From assembly GCA_030549775.1 (NCBI GenBank), contig CM060180.1, positions 85,635,172-85,699,171 of the forward strand: 64,000 bases of DNA, in the 5' to 3' direction. The stretch comes from Tamarix chinensis (taxonomy: Eukaryota > Streptophyta > Magnoliopsida > Caryophyllales > Tamaricaceae). How positions within the stretch are numbered: the stretch's first letter is position 1; every line of letters begins with the position of its first letter. The translations under genes were made by a program, and so were the position numbers. The notes under the pieces were generated by a model that ran no database searches, had not been told where the DNA came from, and worked only from the letters and a program-made list of their open reading frames with translations. Shown here one piece after another: positions 12,731-24,528 of the stretch.

Positions 12731-12742
12731 TGGTATTAAAGC
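12731..12742 (+). promoter_or_regulatory. Primer-binding site, tRNA-Met type
   Basis: TGGTATTAAAGC lies four bases after the LTR end. The usual plant sequence complementary to initiator tRNA-Met is TGGTATCAGAGC, so two of twelve positions have changed, both explicable as C to T and G to A. Confidence 0.75.
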
Positions 12743-12960
12743 TTAGGTTAGTGGGATTACAACCAAGATTCAATCTTTCTTTCAAGATTCTTCAAGGTTA
12801 ATTAAGAAAGAGTATTATCTTCAAGAATATCCAAGAATTCATAAAAAAAAAGAGACGGAGAGAGGGTTGTGTGAGGCTTGTTTGGGAGAGTAATAGTTAG
12901 TTGATAGGAAAACGAATGGAGAATTAAGGAGAAGACTTGAGAGATTTTCTCAAGACCTTG

Positions 12961-14040
12961 ATGGATGAAATCAAGGTGGTAAAATTGAAAGTGGTAATAA
13001 TAGAAATTTCCCAAGCTCACGAGTCCCACGTGCAACTACAAAACCGAAGGAACAAGTAGAGGAATGACATGTGAGAAGAGCACAAAACTAGGTGGAAGAA
13101 GAAGAGAGCATGGGAAATTACGTAAAGGCACATGACACTTCAAGGAGAACTTATGATGATGTGGAAAAGGGAATCCACTTTGATCTTCTCCAATTTGAAG
13201 GTAATCTTAACCCGGAATCTTTTCTTGAATGGTTGCAAATCATTGAGTCAATTTTTGAATATAAGAAAATTGATGACGAGAAATGGTGTTGAATATCGAT
13301 ATTAAATTTTAAAAAATTTGCAAGAGTGTGGTACAATAATTTAAAAAAGAGACTGGAGAGAGAAGAAAAATTGAAGATTAGGTCATGGGAGAAATTAAAG
13401 AAACATTTGAAGAAGAATTTTGTGCCTCGGGAATACGAGCATGAAAATTTTATAAAAATGACTATGTTAAGGATAGGGTTACTTAGAGTTGAAGAATACA
13501 TTCAGGAGTTCGAAAGGCTAGCTCTTATATGTGATTTCCAAGAATGAGAAGAACAAAGGTGTGCATGATTCATCGGGGGTTTAAATATGAATCTTCGAGA
13601 GAAGTTAGAAGTGTACCCATATGAAGTGTTTGAAGACCTAGCCAAGTTAGCCATCAAGTTTGAGAAATAGTTGAAGAAGACCAAGCCACCAAGCAAGTCA
13701 ACCAATGCTCCATATGATTCAACTTTCAAGGGTGTGTCAAAGCCACCAATTTCTTAAGCTACAAGTCAATACCATGCTAGGAATTTTTCTTGTGAAGAAA
13801 AGGGAAAATATCAAGTGGTTGATAAGGTGAGAAACCAATGCTTCAAGTGTAGAGGTTATGACCACTTTTCTCGAGAATATCTAAACCAAAAGGCATTGAC
13901 TTTGAAAGAGATAGAAAATATGGAGGCTTGTGAAGAGAATGAAGACCTTGAAGAAGACCTAGAAGAGGAAAGTGATATCCTAAAGGATGCTTTGGAAGAT
14001 GGCAAAGTGGATTGCTACGTGTTACAAAAGGTACTTTAAG
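12961..14040 (+). pseudogene. Ty3/gypsy gag (capsid and zinc knuckle)
   Basis: The ATG at 12961 gives a short N-terminal frame ending in a stop; the capsid region continues at 13092-13292 and 13326-13547. Family blocks are FDLLQFEGNLNPESFLEWL, KKFARVWYNNLKKRLE, WEKLKKHLKKNFVPREYE and LLRVEEYIQEFERLALICD, then GGLNMNLREKLEVYP at 13575-13620. A zinc knuckle is at 13839-13880: CFKCRGYDHFSREY keeps both N-terminal cysteines and the histidine, but the final cysteine is Y. An acidic tail (EENEDLEEDLEEES) follows. At least four stops or frame changes interrupt it. Confidence 0.85.
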
Positions 14041-14099
14041 TACAACAACAACCTTTACTTACTCAGCGGGAGAAAAGTTTCAAGGCCAAATGCAGATTT

Positions 14100-14400
14100 G
14101 GTGATTAAGTGTGTGAAGTCATCATTGATAGTGTCTCATGCACTAATGTTTCTAGTGACAAGATGGTGAACAAGCTCAGTTTGGAGACCAAGGGTTATCC
14201 AAGACCATATTTACTCCAATTTCTCAACAAAGATAAAAGTATTAGGGTAACCAAACAAACTCTTATCTCTTTTAAGACTAAAAATTATTTTGATGATGTT
14301 TTATGCAATATTTTCCTATGGTTGCTTGTCATTGGGGAAGCCATGGAAATTTGATAGGAAGGTTGTGCATAATGGGGTTCTTAATGAGTATGTGGTGTGT
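14100..14400 (+). pseudogene. Ty3/gypsy aspartic protease
   Basis: The block VIIDSVSCTNVSSDKMVNKL sits where this gypsy group has I-(V/I)-D-(G/S)-G-S-C-T-N-V-A-S. The glycine of the catalytic D-S/T-G triad is V here, which should abolish activity. Downstream are PRPYLLQFLNKDKSIRVTKQ and a FDDVLCNI block, then a frameshift where the LLGRPW block is expected (about 14325-14360). Known family order places it between gag and RT. Confidence 0.8.
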
Positions 14401-14639
14401 AAGGGTTAAAAGAAGTTTAGGCTCAAACCTAATCTAGATGGGGAGGATTTGGTTTTGAGGAATGAAAAGAAGGAGGATGTTGAGTGTAGGAAAGGAAAAA
14501 AGAAGAGTAATATGGAGTTGTTGATCCTTAAATAGTATGAGATAAATGAAGCCATCAAAGATGAGAAGATATGCTATGCCTTAGTTGTAAAAGAGGTCCA
14601 ACGAGGGGAAAATGCTAATAGGGATATGAAATTGCAATA

Positions 14640-15560
14640 AGTATTGAAAGAGTATGCCGACGTGTTCCCCGAAGAGTTGCCTAGTGGGTTACCTCCTTTG
14701 AGAGGTATTGAGCATGCTATTGATCTTATGCCAAAAGTTCCATTACCAAACAAACCAGCTTATAGATATAATCCGGAGGAGGCTAAGGAGCTATAGAAAT
14801 AAGTGCAAGAGTTGTTAGACCACAATTATATTTGAAAAAGTATGAGTGCATAGGTGTTCTAGCTTTCCTAGTGCTTAAGAAGGATGGCACATGGAGAATG
14901 TGTACTGATTCGAGAGCCATCAACAACATCACAATCAAGTACAGATTTTTGATAACAAGATTGGATGGCATGTTAGATGAGTTGCATAGTTCAAAGGTGT
15001 TCTCGAATGTTGATCTTAGAAGCAGTTATCATAAAATGAGGATACGGGAATGGGATGAATGGAAGACAAATTTCAAGACTAAGTACAGGTTGTATAAGTG
15101 GTTGGTGATACCATTTGGACTATGTAATGTACCAAGTTCCATCATTAGGTTGATGATGGAGGTATTAGACCATTTCTTGGGATCTTTGTTGTTATTTACC
15201 TTGATGATATCTTGGTATATATAAAGGGTGAGTTCGAGCACATATAACACTTGAAGAGGATATTTGATAAGCTTAAAGAGGTAAAGCTCTATGGAAAGAT
15301 GGAGAAGTCTGATTTCATGATAGAAAGGGTGATCTTTTTGGGTTATATTATGAGTGGGGATGGTATTCAAGTTGATCCGTCGAAGGTAGAGGCTATATAA
15401 TCATGGAATATTCATACAAATGTCCATGAAGTTAGAAGTTTTCATAGGTTGGCCTCGTTCTATAGGAGGTTCATCAAAGACTTCTCTACCATTACAACAC
15501 CTATCACATAGTTAATGAAGAAAGGGGATTTACATTAGAATGATCAAACGACAAGGGCTT
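14640..15560 (+). pseudogene. Ty3/gypsy reverse transcriptase
   Basis: Recognisable RT blocks in order: EYADVFPEELPSGLPPLRGI then HAIDLMPK (14645-14740), [19 protein letters not shown] (14870-14930), [17 protein letters not shown] with the first catalytic aspartate (14994-15045), [16 protein letters not shown] (15090-15140), and IYLDDILVY at about 15194-15214 carrying the catalytic DD pair. A frameshift near 15175 separates the last block from the preceding one. Stops occur near 14794, 14802, 14834 and 15249. The connection region SGDGIQVDPSKVEAI lies at 15353-15397. Confidence 0.88.
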
Positions 15561-15579
15561 TTGAAGACTTAAAGACAAA

Positions 15580-15990
15580 GCTCTCAAATACACTGGTATT
15601 ATCTTTACCTTGTTTTGATAAATTACTTGAAGTAACATGTGGTGCGAGTGGTGTAGGCATTGGGGGTGTACTTTCATAAGAAAGAACGACAATTGCTTTC
15701 TTTAGTGAGAAGTTAAATGGTGCAAGACTCAACTATTCGAACTACAATAAAGGGTTCTATGCTATAGTGTGTTGTTTGGAGATGTGGAGTCATTACTTGA
15801 GACCCAAGTCTTTTGTACTTCATTCAGATCAAGAGAGTTTGAAGTATTTTCATGGTCAAGAGAAGGTGAGTCCAAGACATGTTAAGTGGATAAGCTTCTT
15901 ACAGGCATTTGGGTTCTCTACAAGACATGTAGATGGCGAAGGAAATGTCGTAGCGGATGTATTATCGAGGAGGACCATGGTACTTACCAT
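15580..15990 (+). pseudogene. Ty3/gypsy RNase H
   Basis: RNase H would degrade the RNA strand of the RNA/DNA hybrid. Blocks seen: EVTCGASGVGIGGVLS (15628-15676), AFFSEKLNGARLNYSNYNKGFYAIV, SFVLHSDQESLKYF (15809-15850) and DGEGNVVADVLSRR (15932-15973). The first catalytic aspartate (normally CDAS) is G, while the HSDQ and ADVLSR aspartates remain. One stop follows VLS at 15677. Confidence 0.85.
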
Positions 15991-16434
15991 GATGGATACA
16001 AAGCTTTTGGGGTTAGAGATGTTGAAGAGACAATATGGCATGGAATATGATTTTTCTATGATATTCGAAGAGTGTAAGAAACAAGAAAGTTATAGAGCTT
16101 ATGTTATTCAAGATGGGTTCTTATTCAAGCACAATATTGAGAAGGCAAATGAAGTGTACAAGACAAGATCAAACAAGCATAAAAGCTAACACGTTTTTCA
16201 ATTGGGAGATTTGGTATTGTTACACATGAGGAAGGAGAGAATTCCTATTCTAAGGAAACACAAGCTTATGCAAAGGGTGGATGGTCCTTTCAAATTACTT
16301 TGAAAGTTTGGAGAGAGTGTGTATGAGCTCGATTTGATAGATTCATATGGCGAGGTGTCAAGGACATTCAATGTTGGAGATATTAGCCCTTACTATAGAG
16401 ATGCAAATTTGAGGGCAAATTCAAATCAATAAGG
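15990..16434 (+). pseudogene. Integrase relic: N-terminal lead and C-terminal tail fused, core missing
   Basis: The frame runs on from RNase H through IQDGFLFKHN, a segment that normally precedes the integrase zinc finger, straight into IEKANEVYKTRSNKHKS, then FQLGDLVLLHMRKERIP, KLMQRVDGPFKLL and RTFNVGDISPYY. That tail normally follows the catalytic core. The HHCC zinc finger and D,D-35-E domain (about 1 kb) are absent without a frame change at the join near 16135. A chromodomain is not seen before the PPT. Confidence 0.82.
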
Positions 16435-16440
16435 GGAGAA
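16431..16440 (+). promoter_or_regulatory. Polypurine tract
   Basis: AAGGGGAGAA directly precedes the TGATGTAGG start of the 3' LTR. It would prime plus-strand DNA synthesis. Confidence 0.8.
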
Positions 16441-17450
16441 TGATGTAGGATCAAACACTCAAGAATTGGACTTCATAATAATGAAACCAAGTATTCTTCA
16501 TTTGTAAAGCGTCTCCCGCAAATTTGAAGACCAATGGATGGTTACGTTGCTCGAAAAGTAACAAATAAGCAATTAAATGTCTACATGCATGTGCATGGCA
16601 TGCAAATAGGGATTAATCACGTGCATGAGAAGGATTTTGGAAGAATTTTCAAGCACTATTAAGTTATTTATCTAATCTATTAATTAATTAATAAAGTACG
16701 AGAATAAAGTTAGCATAAAGTAGCATAAAGGTAGCATAATATCTTTTAGCTTGGAATCTTTTGGAATATTCTTTAGCTAGTGGTCGAAAGGTTAAATTAT
16801 TCATAAATGTCGAGAATATGGAAGGTATTATGATGATTGAATGAAGAATTCAAGTTGAAGATCAACATTGATTAAATTCTATGTGAGTTCAAGCTCAACC
16901 AATTGAAATCTGTGTGAACGGTTTGGCTTGAAAGTTTTAATCTCTTCATTTGTATGAATTAGAGATTAATCCATATCTTTCCTACTATTCTTAATATATA
17001 TTTTCCTATCCCAATTTCCATCAAAATCCTAATCTATTTCATGGATAAAAAAACCCTAAATCAGTATACAAAAATTGAAACCCTAAAACATTCAGTTGAA
17101 ACCCTAACCATCCATACCAACCAAACACCACCTATTCCCTCTTCTTCAAACCAAAACCTAACCCTAAACCTAAATCAAGATTCTAACCATCATCCAAAGC
17201 CTAAATTTTTAAAACTCATCATATTTAAATCACATTCATCATTAATTCATCACCATCAAATCATCATTACCATCAATGAATCACCATCATCATTTTTCTA
17301 CCTTAATTCAAACCAGCATCATCTTATTTGCATCACTTTCGAAACTTTAGTCTTTAAACTTACCATCATCGAGACTTTATCATCTCATCTAAACTCTATT
17401 TGAACCATTAGATCCACATAATTGAAGATTACACCTTCCTACACACATCA
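16441..17450 (+). repeat. 3' LTR of the gypsy element (1010 bp)
   Basis: It starts TGATGTAGGATC after the PPT and ends ACACACATCA. The right three quarters align by eye with 11977-12726. The divergence is clearly visible, with many substitutions and small indels, indicating an old insertion. Confidence 0.83.
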
Positions 17451-19308
17451 CTAAAAAGTAAACTCATAATCCAAGAGTCTGATACGATTGTCACCTAACT
17501 TGAGTTCAATACAAGAATTAAAAAACTTATACAAAAACAAATACAATATTAACATATTTAAAAAATCTCAAGAAAATAAAAAAAAAGAGAATATCGGATC
17601 TCAAGGATCCAAAATGAAACACATATTAAGTCAACTAATGAACCAACACTTCTATCCCCACAAAAGCAAGAATCAAAATGATGTTATAGTAGTACAACTA
17701 GATTGCTGAGTAATACCTAATTATCTCACATAAGCATGCTTCAAAAAAACATGTTATCACATTATAGGGCATCATGATAACAATGGAATTAGTGATGCAA
17801 AAACAAAGAAACAAAGCTCTAAGAAATTTCTAGGAAATCCATTCTTTTCAATATTCAATCATGTTATAAATGAAGTAAACATAATACATGCTTACACTTA
17901 ACAACATAAGGTAGTTTTAAGCTAGAAATATATGGCATAAATAATTTACACTTTGGAATCATAAAGGGTTTAATAAGTATAGAGAAATCAGGTAAAACTT
18001 ATAGGCATTTATATCATGATTTTTGAAAAGTCACATACGGACATATATGCCAAAGGTATATTCAAGGAAATCATATAGTCATAGGCGTATGAATCTAAAG
18101 TACAATGTATAAGCCCAGAAATTCAATCCTACTACCAATAAATAGAACCCATGGAGCACAAATAATATTAGTAAGACATAAAATCCCAAATATATATGCG
18201 GATATCTATATTTCCATAATAAAATAAATCTATATCTAAACTTCAACATCCCTCCACAAATGCACAAATCCACCAGCATAATTAAAATATATAACATTGT
18301 TCGCATATGGATATCTCGTCTTACCATATATGGAAAAACATAATAGGGCAACATATATCTAAAGAGCATCCTCCACTACCATAAATGAAAAAAAAGGCCA
18401 CTAGGAATAATAAACCATACGAGCACCCCCTCCCACTCCACTATAAATGAACATCTAGGTTGAAGGACATACATAAAGACTCCATCATCCACCTATCTCA
18501 AAACCCCATTATGTTACCGTAGGTCAAACATCTTGTCCATTACAAGTAGACTTCAAACAAGGTAGTCTCACAAAATGTAACCTAATCCTTAATTATGTAT
18601 GCCCCTTTAAGGATCAAAGGAAGCCTATGGAGTAAATAATGCACCAAGCGACTATACAACTAGTAGACTCTTCTGTATAACAATAAAAGGAAATGAAAGT
18701 CTGCAGTATTATGTTTTACAATGATACCATCAAACATATAAAAAAATGGCAACTCAAACATTACATAACATACATTTCTACAAATTTAAAAGCAAAATCA
18801 TATCCTCTCGCATCACGAGAGTTTGTGGTTAACACAAAAACTTAAAGAACGTTACAAATCATTAAAAATAATGAAATCTATTTTTCCAAAGGATCACCAC
18901 AGACCATAATATCTTTCAAAACTCTTTAGGAAAATATCCAACAACAAAGACCTTAGGATCTAAGAAATAATTTTGTAAAAATAGACACAATGCAACTCTT
19001 AACATGTAAAAGTCTCCAAAACCAAACAAAAGTCAAATGTTGGTTAACAAGGCCTTAACGTATAACATCTCTTTGTATTCATCTATTTATTTAATTAATG
19101 ACTAAAACATGCTTAAAAAATTTTGAGATTGATTCAAATAACCCCAAACAAGGGCAAAAATACTAAAAATTACTTTTTAAGGTTATGATAAAAATTGAAA
19201 TAAAACCACAAATAAAATTTGCTTACACAAGTCAAAATAAGGTCCTATGCCAATTTTTTTTAAAATAGTATTCAATCCCTATAAGGGCTTAGAAAATGAG
19301 GTATTAAT
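17451..19308 (-). repeat. Fragment of a large gypsy LTR, reverse orientation
   Basis: From 17460 it parallels 20155 onward (for example CTCATAATCCAAGAGTC versus CTCATATCCCAAGAGTTGG, then CAAGGATCCAAAATGAA versus TAGGATCCAAAATGAAG). From 18830 it parallels 32900-33330. The right edge GAGGTATTAATATCC near 19300 resembles an LTR terminus read in reverse. The gypsy element on its left interrupts or abuts it. Confidence 0.6.
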
Positions 19309-20031
19309 ATCCATGTTTGTTTCCCTAAGACCAACATAATAAATTGGTTGCCTACCAACAACCCTTGACTACCTACGCAAGATCTTCTACTCATAGGATT
19401 GAACGAGTGATAAACTATATGGGTACATTAGTAAAATATGTACTAAGTAGGCCATCTTACCTAATCATGGGAATTTTTCATGCACATATGATCATTATAG
19501 GCATACAAGTGACAATACTAGACATTCTCATACTTATGTAGTAATATGCCAATTGGCATACTTTACTATCATAATATTCCCAACATGATACCCTATAAAT
19601 ACATATGGAAGTAAATGAAATTGTGTTCATTGATAGACATAGAATTCATGTAAATATTATGATTTAATCCAAGTGTATAAAATTCATTGTTCATCATGTT
19701 TACCACAAAATTCAAGGATTATAGAAAAAACTTGGGACATTTGAAGTTTCATACCAAAGGTGTGAGCTACTATGGTAAACTTCAAGGTTTGTTCCATTTC
19801 ATTATTCTTGAGATTCTAATAACAATGTTATATAACCATTTATTCATATTTATTTACTTTCCTTAAGCAATGGGCTGGATTATACCCTATGATCTCTCAA
19901 TACCCATGTTATTTAAACCAATAACTAGAGGACATAAGTATTGTTGATTCCAAGAAGCTAATAATGGACATAAAGTTCAGTGGAAGCCAAGAAAACTATC
20001 TAGGTGACCAGACCTTTATGTAACACCCCCA
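19309..20031. other. Unassigned sequence between two reverse LTR fragments
   Basis: No coding similarity is evident on either strand, including a 65-codon frame at 19344-19541. By position it could be a remnant of the internal region of a minus-strand element flanked by the LTRs at 17451 and 20032. Confidence 0.3.
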
Positions 20032-21162
20032 TTTTTATAACCAATTATTTTTTTTATTTTATAAGAAATTTTATAGAAGCTAAATAGAAAATGCATGGTA
20101 CTATGTCCAATATCAGATAGATATGATTAATACCTAACTTACGTCGGGTGTAAGGATAAAAATTTAACTCATATCCCAAGAGTTGGGTAGGTTGGTCACC
20201 TAACCCAAGTCCGATAAAGGATTTCCAAAACTTATACAGAAAATAAATACAAGATCAAAAAGATATAAGAAAAATCAACACAAGCTAAAACAAAATAGAA
20301 TACAAGATCCTTAGGATCCAAAATGAAGCCCTTATTGAGCTAACCAATGGTCCAACATTCTCAACCCTATAAAGAATGACTTGAGAAACCTGCATAAACT
20401 AAAATGGTGTTGTATAAGTATGAGATACTGAATAAGACCTAATTATTTTACATAAGTATGCTTCACACAAAACACGTTATCACATTATACAACATCATAT
20501 TAACAATGAAATTGATTACACAAAATCAAAGAGAAACAAACCCAAAGAAAACTCTTGGAACTCATTCCCTATTAATAATAATCATATTAAGAATGAAGTA
20601 TACATAATGTATGCTTACACATAACTGCATAGGGTAGCTTAAATATAAAACCCTAGGTTATAAATAATGTATAATTTAGAATCATACAAGATTTGATAAG
20701 CATAGAAGAATCATGCAAAACATATAAGAATTTCTATCATATTTTTCAACAAGTGTCACATAAGAAAAGCCTATAGAATCTGTAGCATGTATTTCAACAA
20801 GTTTCATATAAGGTCATATAGGTGAAAGGTGCCAATAAGAAAATCACATAAGCTAGAGATGTATGGATCTAAACTTTTAAGGTACAAGCCTAGATATTTA
20901 GTCTTACCACTGATGGATAGAACACACGAGGTACAAATTATGGCAACATGGTATAACAACTAAGGCATAAAAAGAAAAATGTTCTACCACAATGAAAAAA
21001 TTTAAAGGTACAAATAATAAAGCATAATCCTCGATATAGTCATCTTGACAAAAAATAAATAAATTCACATAGCAATCTCATCGAGGAATCAACACCTGGC
21101 CATCATAACTAGGAATCTCAATACATATAGCCAGCATGGCTAGGAATCTTAGTATATAAGGT

Positions 21163-21720
21163 TGTGATATCATGACTTATATTTATGTGTGTATTATTGC
21201 ATTGATTGATGTATAAAGATGTTTGGAGAAGTTTGGAGCCAAAAGTGGATCAATTAAAAAACAACGGTTGCCTAGTGTTTGTGAACACATCCGTATTTTC
21301 TTGGCATACTTGATTCTATAATATTTTAGAAAAATTTGAGAGTCATGGAAAAAACACGAGATCCCTATATTTGTAAACATAGACAATGTTTTCACTATTT
21401 TCTATTATTTATTTGTATCAGTTATATACTTCTATAAATATGTATGTATGAAACCCTAGCATGAAGCGATATGCTATTGAACTTTGTATAAACCCTCTCC
21501 TCTTGTATTCTTATGGATTTTGAGAGAATTGTGTACTAAGTGACATTATGAGGATTATTTTATTCTCCTTATAATAGCTTATTTTCTGTGTAGTAAAGAT
21601 CATCATTGTTTCCCTAATTATTATTGTGTTCTTATTGTTATCTTAATTAAATCTTGTTATTTCTCTATTGGTTGCTAGATCAGGTCCTGAAATTTCGTGT
21701 TTGCTGAATTTCTTTCCATA
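21163..21720 (+). repeat. 5' LTR of the copia element
   Basis: About 558 bp, ending TTTCTTTCCATA where the 3' LTR ends TTTTTCCTTACA. It contains TATAAATATG at 21435, a possible TATA region. It is paired with 23977-24528. Confidence 0.82.
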
Positions 21721-21829
21721 AAAATTGGTATCATAGAATGGGTGTGTGATTCATCTTCATTTGGATGGCATATATAAAATTTGAAGTTCAATGATTTGAT
21801 AGTTCTATCAATTTCAGCTTATGTAAATT

Positions 21830-22560
21830 GAAGATGAAGGTGATCCTTGTTTAGAACATATTGGATGAGGTATTATCTAGGAAGCAGAGAAGACAGAAAA
21901 GATGTATGATGAGGAGTTTGGAGATATTGATTTAAAGGCTTTGTCCATCATATAGTTGTCATTATCAAATAAGGTTTTATAAGAAGGGTCAAAAGAAACA
22001 ACTATTGTCGTGTTATGGTTGAAGTTGGAATTCTTGTATATGACGAGATCTGTGGTGGATTATATATTATTGGAGAGAGAACTTCATGATTTGAAATTAT
22101 TTGAGGGTCAGTCCTTGAAATATTATCTTGATGAATTGTGGATTTGCATAATGTAGATGTTAAATTAGATGATGAGGATCAAGCTATTATATTGTTGTGT
22201 TATTTTCTTATTACTTATAAGCATTTTCATAAGTCTTTATTATATGGAAAGAATGAATTAGTTCTTATAGATATCAAGAATGCATTGCTACAATGTGAAT
22301 TGATTAAGAATTAATTAGCTAGAGGATGTCTACGTAGTCAGGGTCTAATGGTAAGAAAATGTCCCATAACTAGGATGTATAGTTTCAAGGTTTTATTCTA
22401 CTATGGTTGTCACATGAAAGTCCATATTAGGAAATACTTCCATAACAGGACATCTATAGATACTAATGATGGTGTATCTGATAAGGGTGATGTTTTCATA
22501 GCTAAGAGTAATGGTAATGGTGATGTAATGAATACTGCTGGTGGATAGATCAGATCAGCC
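21830..22560 (+). pseudogene. Ty1/copia gag remnant
   Basis: Blocks ELHDLKLFEGQSLKYYLDEF, DVKLDDEDQAIILLCYFL and HFHKSLLYGKNELVLIDIKN (22080-22300) match the retrotran_gag / UBN2-like gag of plant copia elements. The minus-strand gag at 57870-58340 has the same blocks, so the two copies are related. A decayed zinc-knuckle region with CH residues follows (FYYGCHMKVHIRKYF, 22390-22440). Frameshifts near 22135 and stops at about 22312 and 22546 break it. Confidence 0.8.
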
Positions 22561-22990
22561 GATGGTTAGATTATGGATTCCTGTTGATCCTACCATATAT
22601 GTCCTAATAGAAGCTGGTTCTAAACATATGACACTATTTAAAGTGGATTTATTAGCTTGTGAAACAATGCTTTATATAGATTTTTTTCTTTTGAGACTAT
22701 GAGGGTGAGGGTGAGGATGCAAGATGGTGTGGTTAAGGCACTTTTTAACATTTGTTATTTTCTTGAGATGACCAAGAACTTGATTTTGTTGTGTTCCTTA
22801 AATAGCAAAGATAATAGTTGTGTTATTGAGAATGGCACATTAAAGGTTGCTAAAGGGTTTATGGTGATGATTGTTGGAAAGTGGGTCAGAATATGGTATG
22901 AGCATGTTGGTGCAACTATTAAGGGTGTAGTTAGGGGGACATTAATAATATGTGACTTGGATGTTGTTAGTATTAGGTTGATGTAAAAGG
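22561..22990 (+). pseudogene. Ty1/copia protease and gag-pre-integrase remnant
   Basis: At 22572-22630 out-of-phase pieces of the DSG(A/C)xxH protease neighbourhood are readable. Then RVRMQDGVVKALFNICYFLE, TKNLILLCSLNS, CVIENGTLKVAKGFMVMIVG and VGATIKGVV (22699-22940) match the linker and gag-pre-integrase region of copia pol. The corresponding minus-strand copy is at 57060-57480. The usual HLGH block is not recognisable here, and the frame ends at 22984. Confidence 0.75.
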
Positions 22991-23976
22991 GACATGGGAG
23001 TATCATTGGTATGAGTGGGGGATCCTTATTTTGTGACGCGGTTGTATATAGAATGGTTACCTTTATGCTTCTGAATTCCTACTTGGCAAAAAGGTGGAGT
23101 AGGAGAGTATGTTATGCCCTTTAGATAAGGTAGAGGTTGTTGTTGATATAGATGGTATAGAATCTTCTAGTGAGGAAGAATCTAGGCAATAGGTACAACA
23201 AGTGGGCTTTAATGTAGGTAAATCTAGTTATGTATTGTAAACCATAGGTAGTACTATTGGTGTGTTGTAGCCAGTGTTAAACTTAGAGGTTATTTTAGGT
23301 GTTAATTTTACCTTATGGTATTCTACTACTATTGCTAAAGAGATGTGGTCTCACCAGTGGACTCGGACATTGATATATGATGCTTCACTTGTCATTCTTT
23401 TGTTGTGTTTCTATGTTATGCTTTTCATATAAAAATAAATGTCTAAGGGGAACAAGATAAAGACTTTAGATTTTCCCAAATCCAAAGTAGTTGTGCTGAC
23501 TTAGTTAGTCATAGATTCATACTCTATATCTACCATTATATTACTCAGTTTGTGAGCATGTCTGTGGTGATTTCCTTGAAGATACCTTGGTTAGGAGTGG
23601 TGCATATTCTAAAGTACTTGGTGTGTATAGTATCGTATTGTATAGAGTATGTTTTGTTTATTAATATATTGGCAGGTTACTCTGATCTTAGCTGTGGTCC
23701 TAATTATCAGAGTTAAAATAGTTTGCTAGTGTTAAACCTTATATGTTTTAAGGTTTTATGGTTATCTCTGATTAGAGTAGATAATACTATTTGTCTTGGA
23801 GTGTTAGCTTGTAAGGAAGGGATGATATGAGGAGTTACTTCTAAAGTTGATCTAGTGTGTGTGCTAATAGAGCCATTACTTGCTTATGTTCATTTTCCAT
23901 GAGGGGTTCTTTAGATCTAAGAGTTTATGATGATATTTTATTATGTTGATGCTTTCTATTACAAATATTGTGTCAA
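22991..23976 (+). other. Interior of the copia element, not recognised
   Basis: About 1 kb with stops in all frames. A short stretch near 23140-23200 reads DIDGIESSSEEESRQ, similar in style to the acidic linker between integrase and RT of copia pol. The integrase DDE core and RT motifs are not visible. The purine tract at 23965-23976 precedes the 3' LTR. Confidence 0.45.
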
Positions 23977-24528
23977 GGTGGAGAATGTGAGATGATGGTT
24001 TATATTTGTTTGGGTATTCTTGCATTAATCGAACTATACAGGTGCCTAGAGAAGTTTGAACCAAAAGAAAATATGGGCCTAGTGTTTGTGAAAGTAGCTT
24101 ATATTTTCTTGGCATACTTGATCCTAAATTATTTTGGAAAAAGTCTATAGTTAAGGAAAAACATGGGGGGGCATGTTTATAAACACCAATCATGTTTTTT
24201 TTTATGTTCTACCATTTGTTTGTATCAATTACATACTTATATAAATATATGTGATTGAAACCTTAGCATGTAGCCGCATGTCGTCAAAATCTAACCAAAC
24301 CATTTCCTCTTTTATTCTTGTGGATTTTGAGAGAATTGTGTATTAAGTGATATTCTGAAGATTATTTGATTCTACTTGTAATCACTAGTTTTGTATGCTA
24401 TAAAGATCATCATTATTTCCCCAATTATTATTGTGTCCTGATTGTTATTTGAATTGCATATTGTAATTTCTTGATTTTTGGTCAGATCAGATCTTACGAT
24501 TTCACATTTAGTGAATTTTTTCCTTACA
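23977..24528 (+). repeat. 3' LTR of the copia element
   Basis: About 552 bp, TGTGAGATGATGG to CCTTACA, aligned by eye over its whole length with 21163-21720. The differences are numerous enough to show age. Confidence 0.82.

Larger units (their letters stand above)
11960..17450 (+). mobile_element. Ty3/gypsy retrotransposon, internally deleted
   Basis: Parts in order: truncated 5' LTR (about 11960-12726), tRNA-Met PBS (12731), gag, zinc knuckle, protease, RT, RNase H, integrase C-terminal tail, PPT (16431-16440) and a complete 3' LTR (16441-17450). The protein blocks are chromovirus-like, but I see no chromodomain and do not assign a clade. The catalytic core of integrase is absent. Numerous stops and frameshifts show that it is inactive. 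The left part of the 5' LTR has no counterpart on the left side, so target duplications cannot be tested. Confidence 0.85.
21163..24528 (+). mobile_element. Ty1/copia element, non-autonomous, with both LTRs and target duplication
   Basis: The 5' LTR is 21163-21720 and the 3' LTR 23977-24528; both open TGTGA(T/G)ATxATG and share TTCTTGGCATACTTGAT, GGATTTTGAGAGAATTGTGT and AAAGATCATCATT. The PBS-like TTGGTATCATAGA is at 21725, and a purine tract CAAGGTGGAGA precedes the 3' LTR. Flanks are AAGGT (21158-21162) and AAGGC (24529-24533), a 4-of-5 match to a target duplication. The 2.25 kb interior holds gag and gag-pre-integrase relics only, with no recognisable integrase core, RT or RNase H. Confidence 0.85.
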
